Source of the DNA: Methylobacterium sp. J-026
GTDB lineage: Bacteria > Pseudomonadota > Alphaproteobacteria > Rhizobiales > Beijerinckiaceae
Length of the DNA: 64,000 nt
NCBI RefSeq assembly: GCF_022829585.1
Contig: NZ_JAKSYC010000069.1
Location: 62,001 to 126,000 of the forward strand
Reading direction: 5' to 3'
Below are positions 21,186-29,744 of the stretch, in pieces. The notes below the pieces were generated by a model, which saw only the letters and a list, made by a program, of their open reading frames with translations, did no database searches and was not told where the DNA came from. Position 1 is the stretch's first letter. Each line of letters starts with the position of its first letter. The position numbers were made by a program, and so were the translations under genes.

Positions 21186-22415
21186 ATGCGCATCGCTGTG
21201 CTGTCCGAGACGGACTCCGCGGAACCGCGCGTGGCCGCGGTTCCGGAGACCGTCAAGAAGTTCAAGGCCCTCGGTGCCGACGTGGTGGTGCAGTCCGGCG
21301 CCGGCATGAAAGCCGGTTTTCTCGATGGTGAGTACGAGGCGGCCGGCGCCGAGGTGGCCGGCAGCGCCGCAGACGCCGCGCGCGACGCCGATCTCGTCCT
21401 CAAGGTCCGGCGCCCGAGCGCAGAAGAGCTGCCGCTGTTCAAGCACGGCGCCACCGTGGTGGCGATCATGGACCCCTACGGCAACGAGGACGCCCTCAAG
21501 GCGATGGCCGATGCCGGCGTGGCCGGCTTCGCCATGGAGTTGATGCCCCGCATCACCCGCGCGCAGGTCATGGACGTGCTGTCCTCGCAGGCGAACCTCG
21601 CCGGCTACCGCGCGGTCGTGGATGGTGCCGCCGAGTACGGCCGCGCCATGCCGATGATGATGACCGCCGCCGGGACGGTCCCGGCGGCCCGCGTCTTCGT
21701 GATGGGCGTGGGCGTCGCGGGTCTCCAGGCCATCGCCACCGCGCGCCGCCTCGGCGCCATCGTGACCGCCACCGACGTGCGCCCGGCCACCAAGGAGCAG
21801 GTCGAGTCCCTCGGCGCGAAGTTCGTCGCGGTGGAGGACGACGAGTTCAAGCAGGCCGAGACCAAGGGCGGCTATGCCAAGGAGATGTCGGCCGGCTATC
21901 AGGCCAAGCAGGCCGAGCTGGTGAAGGGTCACATCGCCAAGCAGGACATCGTCATCACCACGGCGCTGATCCCCGGCCGCCCGGCGCCGAAGCTCGTCTC
22001 CGAGGAGATGGTGGCGTCCATGAAGCCGGGCTCGGTCCTGGTCGACCTCGCAGTCGAGCGCGGCGGAAACGTCGCCGGCGCCAAGGCGGGCGAAGTCGTC
22101 ACCAACGAGCGCGGCGTGAAGATCGTCGGCCACGTCAACGTGGCGGGCCGGCTCGCCGCCACCGCGTCCAGCCTCTACGCGCGCAACCTCTACGCCTTCG
22201 TCGAGACCCTGATCGACAAGGAGTCGAAGGCGCTGGCCATCAAGTGGGACGACGAGCTGGTCAAGGCCACGAACCTGACCCGGGATGGCTCGGTCACCCA
22301 CGCATCCTTCCAGTCCAAGAGCGACGGCGCCGCGTCGGAAGCCGCGTCCGTGGGCCTGTCCAAGTCGGAGGCCAACAAGGCGTCCGGCACGGCCGCCCCG
22401 GCGGGCGCGCAGTGA
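21186..22415 (+). CDS. pntAA: Proton-translocating NAD(P) transhydrogenase subunit alpha part 1
   Basis: 409 residues: the soluble NAD(H)-binding domain I of transhydrogenase made as a separate chain, as in Rhodospirillum and other alphaproteobacteria. MRIAVLSETDSAEPRVAAVPETVKKF is the typical start. FVMGVGVAGLQAIATARRLGA is the Rossmann dinucleotide loop and SGYQAKQAELVKG-like sequence forms the mobile region. The C-terminal 30 residues are a variable tail. With PntAB and PntB it couples proton import to NADPH formation. GGGGAAACC precedes the ATG at 21186. Confidence 0.95.
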   Translation: MRIAVLSETDSAEPRVAAVPETVKKFKALGADVVVQSGAGMKAGFLDGEYEAAGAEVAGSAADAARDADLVLKVRRPSAEELPLFKHGATVVAIMDPYGNEDALKAMADAGVAGFAMELMPRITRAQVMDVLSSQANLAGYRAVVDGAAEYGRAMPMMMTAAGTVPAARVFVMGVGVAGLQAIATARRLGAIVTATDVRPATKEQVESLGAKFVAVEDDEFKQAETKGGYAKEMSAGYQAKQAELVKGHIAKQDIVITTALIPGRPAPKLVSEEMVASMKPGSVLVDLAVERGGNVAGAKAGEVVTNERGVKIVGHVNVAGRLAATASSLYARNLYAFVETLIDKESKALAIKWDDELVKATNLTRDGSVTHASFQSKSDGAASEAASVGLSKSEANKASGTAAPAGAQ

Positions 22416-22439
22416 TCCCCCGTCGAGAGGAGTAGCAGA

Positions 22440-22895
22440 ATGGCAACCGTCATCATCCCTCCCGATCAGGCGACCGATCAGGCCCGCGTGCTGGCCGACG
22501 CCGCCCGCGCCGCCGCCGACGTGGCGCGCAACGCCGCCGATCAGGCCCAGGCCATCGCCGACGGCATGGGCCACGGCCTCAGTGCCGCCACCGGCGGTGC
22601 CGTCGACCCCACGGTGTTCCGTCTGGCGATCTTCGTGCTGGCGATCTTCGTCGGCTACTACGTGGTCTGGTCGGTGACCCCGGCCCTCCACACCCCGCTG
22701 ATGTCGGTCACCAACGCGATCTCCTCGGTGATCATCGTCGGTGCGATCCTCGCGGTCGGCGTCCCGCTGATCGAGAAGGGCACCGGCTTCGCCCGGTTCT
22801 TCGGCTTCATCGGCATCGTGCTGGCCAGCGTGAACATCTTCGGCGGCTTCCTGGTCACGCAGCGCATGCTCGGCATGTACAAGAAGAAGGGCTGA
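22440..22895 (+). CDS. pntAB: NAD(P) transhydrogenase subunit alpha part 2
   Basis: 151 residues, membrane domain II part. An Ala-rich soluble N-terminus (about 60 residues, longer than usual) is followed by three to four helices including [28 protein letters not shown], the conserved membrane entry of PntAB. It completes the proton channel with PntB. The ATG at 22440 is preceded by GAGAGGAGTAGC; the next gene begins 4 bases after its stop. Confidence 0.94.
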   Translation: MATVIIPPDQATDQARVLADAARAAADVARNAADQAQAIADGMGHGLSAATGGAVDPTVFRLAIFVLAIFVGYYVVWSVTPALHTPLMSVTNAISSVIIVGAILAVGVPLIEKGTGFARFFGFIGIVLASVNIFGGFLVTQRMLGMYKKKG

Positions 22896-22899
22896 GCCG

Positions 22900-24300
22900 G
22901 TGTCAGAGAACGTCTCTTCCCTTCTGTATATCGTCGCCGGCGTCCTGTTCATCATGGCGCTGCGGGGGCTCTCGCACCCCACCACCTCCCGGCAGGGCAA
23001 CCTGTACGGCATGATCGGCATGGGGCTGGCGATCCTGACCACCCTGGTCGGCCATCCGCCGGCCGGGTTCGGCGCCTGGATCCTGGTTCTGCTGGGTCTC
23101 GGCATCGGCGGCGGCGCCGGCGCCGTGATCGCCAAGCGCGTGCCGATGACCGCCATGCCGCAGCTGGTGGCGGCCTTCCACTCGCTGGTCGGCCTCGCGG
23201 CGGTGTTCGTGGCGGCGGGTGCCCTCTACGCGCCACAGGCGTTCGGCATCATCGAGAACGGCCACTTCCACAAGCAGTCGCTGTTCGAGATGGGGCTCGG
23301 CGTCGCCATCGGCGCCATCACCTTCACCGGCTCGGTGATCGCCTTCGCCAAGCTCGACGGGCGGATGTCCGGCAAGCCGATCATGCTACCCCAGCGCCAT
23401 CTCATCAACGCGCTGCTGGCCGCCGGCCTCGTGCTGCTGATCGCCCTGTTCATCGGCACCGAGTCGAAGGCCCTGTTCTGGCTGATCGTCATCGTCGCGC
23501 TGGTTCTCGGCGGCCTGATCATCATCCCGATCGGCGGCGCCGACATGCCGGTGGTCGTGTCGATGCTCAACTCCTACTCGGGCTGGGCCGCGGCGGGGAT
23601 CGGCTTCACCCTGGGCAATCTCGCGCTGATCATTACCGGCTCGCTGGTGGGCTCCTCGGGCGCGATCCTGTCCTACATCATGTGCCACGCGATGAACCGG
23701 TCGTTCATCTCGGTCATCCTCGGCGGCTTCGGCGGCGATGCCGCGGCGTCCGCCGCCGGCGGGCAGGTCGAGACGCGGCCCGTGAAGCAGGGTTCGTCGG
23801 ACGATGCCGCCTACATTATGAAGAACGCCGAGCGGGTCATCATCGTCCCGGGCTACGGCATGGCGGTCGCCCAGGCGCAGCATTCGCTCCGCGAGATGGC
23901 CGACATGCTGAAGAAGGAGGGCGTCGACGTGAAATACGCCATCCACCCGGTGGCGGGCCGCATGCCGGGCCACATGAACGTGCTCCTCGCGGAGGCCAAC
24001 GTGCCCTACGACGAGGTGTTCGAACTCGAGGACATCAACGGCGAGTTCCCGCAGGCGGACGTCGCCTTCGTGATCGGCGCCAACGACGTCACCAACCCGG
24101 CGGCCAAGACCGACAAGGCCTCGCCGATCTACGGCATGCCGATCCTCGACGTGGAGAAGGCCAAGACCGTGCTGTTCATCAAGCGCGGCATGGGCTCCGG
24201 CTACGCGGGCGTCGAGAACGAGGTGTTCTTCCGCGACAACACGATGATGCTGTTCGGCGACGCCAAGAAGGTCGTCGACAACATCCTCAAGGCACTCTGA
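22900..24300 (+). CDS. pntB: NAD(P) transhydrogenase subunit beta
   Basis: 466 residues. About eight to nine membrane helices (residues 1-260) contain channel segments such as PQLVAAFHSLVGLAAVFVA and GGADMPVVVSMLNSYSGWAAAG. The NADP-binding domain III (about 280-466) shows VIIVPGYGMAVAQAQHSLREM and AIHPVAGRMPGHMNVLLAEA. It starts at GTG. It is the last gene of pntAA-pntAB-pntB, closed by a strong terminator 25 bases downstream. Confidence 0.96.
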   Translation: MSENVSSLLYIVAGVLFIMALRGLSHPTTSRQGNLYGMIGMGLAILTTLVGHPPAGFGAWILVLLGLGIGGGAGAVIAKRVPMTAMPQLVAAFHSLVGLAAVFVAAGALYAPQAFGIIENGHFHKQSLFEMGLGVAIGAITFTGSVIAFAKLDGRMSGKPIMLPQRHLINALLAAGLVLLIALFIGTESKALFWLIVIVALVLGGLIIIPIGGADMPVVVSMLNSYSGWAAAGIGFTLGNLALIITGSLVGSSGAILSYIMCHAMNRSFISVILGGFGGDAAASAAGGQVETRPVKQGSSDDAAYIMKNAERVIIVPGYGMAVAQAQHSLREMADMLKKEGVDVKYAIHPVAGRMPGHMNVLLAEANVPYDEVFELEDINGEFPQADVAFVIGANDVTNPAAKTDKASPIYGMPILDVEKAKTVLFIKRGMGSGYAGVENEVFFRDNTMMLFGDAKKVVDNILKAL

Positions 24301-24324
24301 AGCACCGACCCGCGCGCGGTCGGC

Positions 24325-24358
24325 CGGGGCGGGCAGCGATGCCCGCCCCGTCTCGTTT
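24325..24358 (+). terminator. Rho-independent terminator of the pnt operon
   Basis: A perfect 11-bp stem (CGGGGCGGGCA / TGCCCGCCCCG) with a GCGA tetraloop is followed by TCTCGTTT. It begins 25 bases after the pntB stop and is one of the two clearest intrinsic terminators in the window. Confidence 0.85.
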
Positions 24359-24438
24359 CAGGGATTGGTCGTCTCGGCGCAGCCGGCTGTTGCGGCCAGG
24401 CCCGGGATTCCGTGATCCGGCCCGTGTAGGATGGCCCC

Positions 24439-26256
24439 GTGTCCTGCGCCGCGCTCCTCGCCGATCCGCCGCCCTTCCTGGGTGTCGCCGCCTCCGTGAC
24501 CGGCCGACGCTGGCAGGAGCGTTGCGGCGGCGCGGCCGTCCAGAACCACATCGCCAAGATGGTGCAGGCCCACGGGCTGCCGGAGCTGCTCGCCCGCGTC
24601 CTCGCCGGCCGGGGCGTGGCCCCGGAGGACGCCGCGCGTCACCTCGCGCCGCGCCTGCGCGACCTGATGCCGGATCCCGACACGCTGCTCGACATGGATG
24701 CGGCCGTCCGCCGCCTCATGCGCGCCGTGCGGCGGCGGGAGACCGTGGCGGTGTTCGGCGATTACGACGTCGACGGTGCCGCGAGCGCCGCCCTCCTGGC
24801 CGGCTATCTCCGCAGCCTCGGCCTTCAGGTGCCGATCCACATCCCGGACCGGATCACCGAGGGTTACGGTCCCAACATCGCGGCGATCACCGCGCTCGCG
24901 GCGGACGGCGCGACCCTGCTGGTCTGCGTCGATTGCGGGACCAGCGGCCACGGCCCCCTGGAGGAGGCCGAGAAATCGGGCCTCGACGTGATCGTCCTCG
25001 ATCACCACGCCGCCGCCGAGGTGCTGCCCCCGGCCCGCGCCGTGGTGAATCCGAACCGCCTCGACGATCTCTCGGGCCTCGGCCATCTCTGCGCGGCCGG
25101 TGTCGTGTTCCTGACCCTCGTCGCCCTCAGCCGCGCCCTGCGGCAGGAGGGATTCTTCGGACCGGACCGCCCCGAGCCGGTCCTGACCGATGCCCTCGAC
25201 CTCGTGGCCCTCGCCACCGTCGCCGACGTGGTGCCGCTCACCGGCCTCAACCGGGCCTTCGTGACCCAGGGGCTGACGGTGATGCGCCATCGCGGCCGGA
25301 CCGGCCTGGCGGCGCTCCTCGACGCCGCCTCGCTCAGTGAGCCGCCCGAGGCGTGGCATCTCGGCTTCGTGCTCGGGCCGCGCATCAATGCCGGTGGTCG
25401 CATCGGCGATGCGGCCCTCGGCGCCCGGCTGCTGACCACGGCCGATCCGCACGAGGCCACCCGTATCGCCGCCGATCTCGATCACTTGAACCGCGAGCGT
25501 CAGGCCATCGAAGCGCAGGCCGTGATGGAGGCCGAGGCCGAGATGGACCACGCGGTGACCCGCGATCCCGCCCGGGCCGTGCTGGTCGCGGCGAACGCGG
25601 CATGGCACCCGGGCATCGTCGGCCTGATTGCATCGCGGCTGAAGGACCGTTTCAACCGGCCGGCCTTCGCCTTCGCGATCCGTCCGGACGGCAGCGCCAC
25701 CGGCTCGGGCCGTTCGATCCCCGGGGCGGATCTCGGCCTCGCGGTGCGCGCCTGCGTGGAGGCCCGGATCGCCAGCAAGGGCGGCGGGCACGCCATGGCG
25801 GCGGGCGTGACCCTGCGGGCCGACGACATCCCGCGCTTCGAGGCGCATCTCACCGCCCTCCTCGGGGCCAGCATCGCCCTGGCACGGTCGGCGGAGGCCC
25901 TGCTGATCGACGGCGGACTCAGCGCCGGCGGCGCCACGGCCGAGACCGTCCGGCTGCTCCAGCGGGCCGGCCCGTTCGGACAGGGCGCGCCGGAGCCGGT
26001 CTTCGCCCTCGGACGGCACCGGCTCGTCGATGCGGCCTTGGTCGGGTCGAGCCACGTCCGGGCGCGCCTGCGCAGCCGCGATGGGCAGGCCGTGGGGGCG
26101 ATCTGCTTCCGGGCCGCGGAGCGGCCCCTCGGCCTCGCCCTGCTGAACGGGATCGGGCGCGAGATGCACGTCGCCGGTACCCTGTCGTGCGACCGTTGGC
26201 GCGGTGCCGAACGGGCGCAGCTGCGGATCGTGGATCTGGCGCTTGCAGATCCCTGA
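24439..26256 (+). CDS. recJ: Single-stranded-DNA-specific exonuclease RecJ
   Basis: 605 residues, slightly longer than the usual 570-600. It degrades single-stranded DNA 5'-3' in recombination and mismatch repair. The DHH-superfamily metal motifs are visible: FGDYDVDGAASA (Asp108) and VLDHHAAAE (Asp188). The DHHA1 motif GKGGGHAMAAG-like sequence (SKGGGHAMAAG) lies near residue 450, with the OB-like C-terminal domain after it. It starts at GTG 24439; the N-terminal FLGVAASVTGRRW pattern matches the family start. It converges with the CAP lipoprotein gene, with 6 bases between stops. Confidence 0.93.
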   Translation: MSCAALLADPPPFLGVAASVTGRRWQERCGGAAVQNHIAKMVQAHGLPELLARVLAGRGVAPEDAARHLAPRLRDLMPDPDTLLDMDAAVRRLMRAVRRRETVAVFGDYDVDGAASAALLAGYLRSLGLQVPIHIPDRITEGYGPNIAAITALAADGATLLVCVDCGTSGHGPLEEAEKSGLDVIVLDHHAAAEVLPPARAVVNPNRLDDLSGLGHLCAAGVVFLTLVALSRALRQEGFFGPDRPEPVLTDALDLVALATVADVVPLTGLNRAFVTQGLTVMRHRGRTGLAALLDAASLSEPPEAWHLGFVLGPRINAGGRIGDAALGARLLTTADPHEATRIAADLDHLNRERQAIEAQAVMEAEAEMDHAVTRDPARAVLVAANAAWHPGIVGLIASRLKDRFNRPAFAFAIRPDGSATGSGRSIPGADLGLAVRACVEARIASKGGGHAMAAGVTLRADDIPRFEAHLTALLGASIALARSAEALLIDGGLSAGGATAETVRLLQRAGPFGQGAPEPVFALGRHRLVDAALVGSSHVRARLRSRDGQAVGAICFRAAERPLGLALLNGIGREMHVAGTLSCDRWRGAERAQLRIVDLALADP

Positions 26257-26262
26257 TCGGCC

Positions 26263-26757
26263 TCAGGCGCCGGCCATCACCAGCGCCCAGAACCGCTTGT
26301 ATCGGGTGCCGGGGGCGTCCACCCGGGCGATGCCGATCCGGCGGATCTGCGGGATCAGCATGTTCCTGTTGTGCTCGGGGCTGGCCTTCCACCGGGCGAG
26401 CACCTGCTCCAGGGTCTCGGAGCCGGCGCTGAGATTCTCGGCCGCATAGGACTTCGCCAGACCCGCCGACGCCATGCGCGACGTGAAGCTGCCTCCGATC
26501 TCGTGGCTGAGCTGCCCGTTGCGGGCATTGTTGCCCGCCTGGAAGGCCGCCGCCTTGACCAGGGTCGGATCGACGATCACCGGGCTCAAGCCGTGCTGGA
26601 CGCGGTAGGCCGAGATCGCCGCCGCAGCCGCGACCTCGTCCAGAACCGTGGTCTGCGTCGCGTTCTCGACGCTCGGCTCGGGGGTGAAGGACAGGCCGCC
26701 GCATCCGGCGAGGGCGAGCAGCAAGGCGGCGGCGAGGGTGCGGGTGAGGATCGGCAC
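26263..26757 (-). CDS. CAP-domain (SCP/PR1-like) lipoprotein
   Basis: 164 residues from a GTG at 26757. A signal with the lipobox LALAGC near residue 18-20 predicts a lipid-anchored exported protein. The CAP domain follows: AISAYRVQHGL, AFQAGNNARNGQLSHEIGGSF, YAAENLSAGSETLEQVLARW and HNRNMLIPQIRRIGIA give the His/Glu/His-type cavity residues. CAP proteins of bacteria mostly have unknown function. The upstream open frame to 26958 is rejected because the lipoprotein signal only makes sense from 26757. Confidence 0.85.
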   Translation of the reverse strand: MPILTRTLAAALLLALAGCGGLSFTPEPSVENATQTTVLDEVAAAAAISAYRVQHGLSPVIVDPTLVKAAAFQAGNNARNGQLSHEIGGSFTSRMASAGLAKSYAAENLSAGSETLEQVLARWKASPEHNRNMLIPQIRRIGIARVDAPGTRYKRFWALVMAGA

Positions 26758-26884
26758 GGTCCGGACAGCGGGTTCGAGGAAATCGCCAGCCTCCCTCCGG
26801 CCGCCTTGCGGCGAAAGCGCGGCGGGCTCGGAGGGGCGCGGTCCGTTGGCCACGGTCGTGGCCGCGGCGCCACGCCCGCTGCGG

Positions 26885-27964
26885 TCAGGCCGCCAGGGCG
26901 TTGCCCCCGAGCATCGCCGGCGCGAAGGCGCGCAGGAGATCGGTGTCGAGATGGCCATGGCTCTCGACCATGATGGCCAGGGCCTCCGCGGCGGTGGCGG
27001 GCTGCCGATAGGTGCGGCGCTCGGTCAGGGCCGAGAACACGTCGCAGATGCTGACGATCCGGACGAGGTCGGTGACGGCCGCGCCCGCGAGGCGGTCCGG
27101 GTATCCCTTGCCGTCGAGCCGCTCGTGATGGTGGCGCACCACGTCGATCACCGCGCCCTCGAACTCCCCCTGCGCCAGCAGCAAGGCGGCGCCGATATCG
27201 GGATGGCGCTGCATCAGCCGCAATTCCTCGGGATCGAGCGGCCCCGGCTTGTTGAGGATCTCGACCGGGATCCGCGACTTGCCGATGTCGTGCAGCAGGG
27301 CGGCGCGAACGAGCCGACTGAGATCGCCGCGGCTCAGGCCGATCTGCGATCCGAAGGTCGCGGCGTGGCCGGCGACACCGAGCGTGTGCTGATACACGCC
27401 GATATCGTGGCGCCAGACCGCGTCGAGCCAAGCGCCGATACCCGCTTCCGACACGGCGGCGAGCACCAGTTCGGTCCCCCGTTCGACATCGGCCCGCTGG
27501 AGCCCGGCCCCGAGGGCGGCGCTGTCGAACAGTTCGGTCACGATCGCGGTGGCGCCGGTCACCTGCTCCAGCAATCGTCGCTCACGCGTCGCCACCGATC
27601 GCGTCGCCTCCTCGATCATGGCGAAGGCGTTCGCCAGGACGATCTGGCGCGGAGCGGCGGCGGGAATCTGACGCAGATGCGGGGCGGGCGGCATCGGACC
27701 TGCGCCGCGGGCCAGGACCAGACGCGGCACCGGCGGCCGCGGGAAGGTGAGGGCCGGTTCGAGCGCGGCGGCCCGGTCCGGCGGCACGTCGAGGAGGATG
27801 AGGTGAGGCCGCGCGGTCGGGATCGCGGCCTGGGGCGCGAGGGCGCGGCAATCCATCACCAGCGCGATGGCCCGCTCCAGCGCCGCCCGCTCCGTCGGCC
27901 GATCGGAGATCAGCAGGACGAACGGCTGGTTCAATGTTCCATCTGTCGCGCCGAGGGCCAACAC
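26885..27964 (-). CDS. HD-GYP domain c-di-GMP phosphodiesterase
   Basis: 359 residues. The N-terminal 110 residues look like a degenerate receiver (LLISDRPTERAALERAI, then LILLDVPPD). The C-terminal HD-GYP domain has LLHDIGKSRIPVEIL (His225) and VRHHHERLDGKGYPDRLAG (His279 region with GYP), the complete signature for c-di-GMP hydrolysis. It is likely cytoplasmic. The degenerate receiver resembles the pseudo-receivers of RpfG-like proteins, but no sensor kinase gene is adjacent. It is separated by about 100 bases from a small membrane protein gene. Confidence 0.88.
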   Translation of the reverse strand: MLALGATDGTLNQPFVLLISDRPTERAALERAIALVMDCRALAPQAAIPTARPHLILLDVPPDRAAALEPALTFPRPPVPRLVLARGAGPMPPAPHLRQIPAAAPRQIVLANAFAMIEEATRSVATRERRLLEQVTGATAIVTELFDSAALGAGLQRADVERGTELVLAAVSEAGIGAWLDAVWRHDIGVYQHTLGVAGHAATFGSQIGLSRGDLSRLVRAALLHDIGKSRIPVEILNKPGPLDPEELRLMQRHPDIGAALLLAQGEFEGAVIDVVRHHHERLDGKGYPDRLAGAAVTDLVRIVSICDVFSALTERRTYRQPATAAEALAIMVESHGHLDTDLLRAFAPAMLGGNALAA

Positions 27965-28065
27965 GGTTGCTCCCCGCCCGCTTGGTCAACGATGCGTTGA
28001 CCCTAACGGGAAGTTCCGAGGAAAGTGTTAACCCTAAGCAGTCAGCGCGATCCGAGCAATCGATG

Positions 28066-28218
28066 TCAGGCGAGTCTGGCGCTGCCCACGGCGCGCGCGG
28101 GCGCGGCGGCGGCGCGATCCGAATCGCCGGCCGGGCTCACGAAATCCGCGAACTTGACGGTGAGGACGGCCTGGCAGGCCGCGAACGCGACGAAGATCAG
28201 AGCGAAGCTGGCGATCAT
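28066..28218 (-). CDS. Small single-helix membrane protein, unknown
   Basis: 50 residues from the ATG at 28218, starting MIASFALIFVAFAACQAVLTVKF, one membrane helix, followed by an Ala/Asp-rich tail. A longer in-frame version would begin at 28350, but its extra 44 residues cover a palindromic operator-like site (28288-28299). I recognise no family. Its coding status rests only on the open frame, a good helix and a GGAGTGCC-like site just upstream. Confidence 0.4.
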   Translation of the reverse strand: MIASFALIFVAFAACQAVLTVKFADFVSPAGDSDRAAAAPARAVGSARLA

Positions 28219-28287
28219 GGGGGGCACTCCGAAGCGGCGGGACAGGCCGTATGTTGCGATGCGGTAGATGTCATGCCGCTTCGCAAC

Positions 28288-28299
28288 CTGGTATACCAG
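28288..28299. promoter_or_regulatory. Palindrome CTGGTATACCAG, candidate FadR/FCD-type operator
   Basis: A perfect 12-bp palindrome. FadR-subfamily GntR regulators recognise short palindromes of the TNGT(N)ACNA type, and TGGTATACCA fits. It lies 279 bases beyond the 3' end of the GntR gene and upstream of the small membrane protein gene. Related sites precede oxlT (29550-29560) and frc (34463-34473). Binding is inferred. Confidence 0.45.
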
Positions 28300-28577
28300 A
28301 TACGGAATGCCGACTATGCCGCCGGTGCATGACGCAACGTCAGGGCTCAAAACACCGGTTCGCGATGTCGTTGGACGGGCGCGGGGTACAGAGCGCCAAG
28401 GTCGCGGACCGCGCAGATCTTGCCGACATGCTGCGGTGCGGTCGGCCGATGCCCCGGCGAAATTCCTCGGATCGCAGCATCGCCCGCGACACAGCCCCGT
28501 TCAGGCGCGACCGCTTTCCATAACCGGGCGGCATGCGGATGCGCTCGGCGCTCCCCGAGGGGGCAGTCCAGCTGCGA

Positions 28578-29270
28578 TCAGTCGAGGTAATCGCCGTAGG
28601 TGTCGACGTGCTGGGCGAGGCCGAGCCCGTGCTCGCGCACGAGCCGCTCGGCCAGATCGGCATCCCGGGCTTCGAGCGCAGCGATGATGGCCACGTGCTC
28701 GCGGATCGACCGCTCCGCCCGATCGCCCTGGCGCAGCGCCGTGCTGCGGATGCCGCGGACATGCATCAGGAGATTGCTCGTGAGGTCGGCGATCGCCTCG
28801 CAATGGCCGAGCGCGATGATCCGCTGGTGGAAGCGGATGTTGGCATCCGAGTATTCGTCGATGTGTTCGGACGGTTGGCCTTCGTAAAACTCCGGGAACG
28901 AATCCCGCAGGGACCGCAACTGCGCATCCGTGGCTCCGGTACAGGCCAGCCGGGCCGCCATGCTCTCCAGCGCCGTCCAGGCGTGGATCATGCCGACGAT
29001 CTCGCGCTTGTTCTTCTTGATCACGAACACGCCGCGCCGCGCCTCCGAGCGGACGAAGCCCTCCTGCTCGAGAACCGTCAGCGCCTCGCGCACCGGTGTG
29101 CGGCTGACGCCCAGATCTTGCGAGAGCTTGCGCTCGTCGAGCCGCACCTCGTCCGGCCGCCCATAGATGTCCATGTTGGTGATGGCCGTCTTGAGTGCCT
29201 CATAGGCCAAGGTCCGGAGACTTGAACTGGCAACGATCGGCTTCACGCTCAGCGGTTCGGAGTTCGACAT
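28578..29270 (-). CDS. GntR-family regulator, FadR/FCD subfamily
   Basis: 230 residues. The N-terminal winged helix (about 20-85) contains LDERKLSQDLGVSRTPVREALTVLEQEGFV, the GntR recognition region, and a wing RRGVFVIKK. The FCD effector domain follows (about 95-225), with Asp/His residues typical of metal-assisted carboxylate binding (YSDANIRFHQRI, IREHVAIIAAL). It diverges from oxlT across 474 bases, so it probably senses oxalate or a related acid and controls oxlT and frc. The ligand is inferred only from context. Confidence 0.9.
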   Translation of the reverse strand: MSNSEPLSVKPIVASSSLRTLAYEALKTAITNMDIYGRPDEVRLDERKLSQDLGVSRTPVREALTVLEQEGFVRSEARRGVFVIKKNKREIVGMIHAWTALESMAARLACTGATDAQLRSLRDSFPEFYEGQPSEHIDEYSDANIRFHQRIIALGHCEAIADLTSNLLMHVRGIRSTALRQGDRAERSIREHVAIIAALEARDADLAERLVREHGLGLAQHVDTYGDYLD

Positions 29271-29744
29271 CCCTGGTCCGGCGGCTCACATGCATGATGT
29301 ACCGCACGCATTCTCAGTCGTGCGCGCCTCTGTGGACTAACGCAAACCTTATCCGGATCCTAGTCGAGCTCGGACCACGCCCACAGACCTCTGACGGGGA
29401 CGTGACGCCCGGAGCGCACATAGTCGCAAGACACCGCCGCCGGGCCATGTCTGGCCTCACGTCCCGAACCGCCTCCTTAATCCCGAGCCGGGACCATGTA
29501 TTTTTCTGCAAGTCCGATTGACACGAACCCGCAATATAAGCACCATTCTGCTGGCATACCGTCGACCAATTGTTGTCGAAGTCGTTCGAGCAGCACGACT
29601 TCGGACCGGAAGACTTAATTTTACGGTGACGCAAGAATTTTTCAACGCACGGCGGTCGCTTTGCTCTGCCGCTGCGTAGCATGGCGGGGCATACAGACCG
29701 CACAAGATCATCGACAACAATAAAACTGGCTGGGAGGGAAGCGA
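29271..29744. promoter_or_regulatory. Divergent control region between the GntR regulator and oxlT
   Basis: 474 bases without a gene and with locally lower GC than its surroundings. It contains CTGGCATACC at 29551-29560, a variant of the TGGTATACC motif. A 9-bp inverted repeat CGAAGTCGT / ACGACTTCG spans 29577-29603 with a 9-base loop, and a weaker ATGTACCGCA site near the regulator start (29297-29306) may serve autoregulation. A TTGACA at 29518 and TATAAG at 29535 are only 11 bases apart, too close for a standard promoter. A ribosome binding site TGGGAGGGAAGCG precedes oxlT. Confidence 0.5.

Noticed and set aside
21108-23156. Long minus-strand frame opposite pntAA/pntAB
   Set aside because: Shadow of the transhydrogenase genes; His/Gly/Asp-rich with no recognised domain.
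28340-28762. Minus-strand frame covering the gap after the GntR gene
   Set aside because: It overlaps the regulator and its translation is Ser/Arg-rich shadow sequence.
29518-29540. TTGACA followed by TATAAG as a sigma-70 promoter for oxlT
   Set aside because: The spacer is only 11 bases, far from the 16-18 needed.
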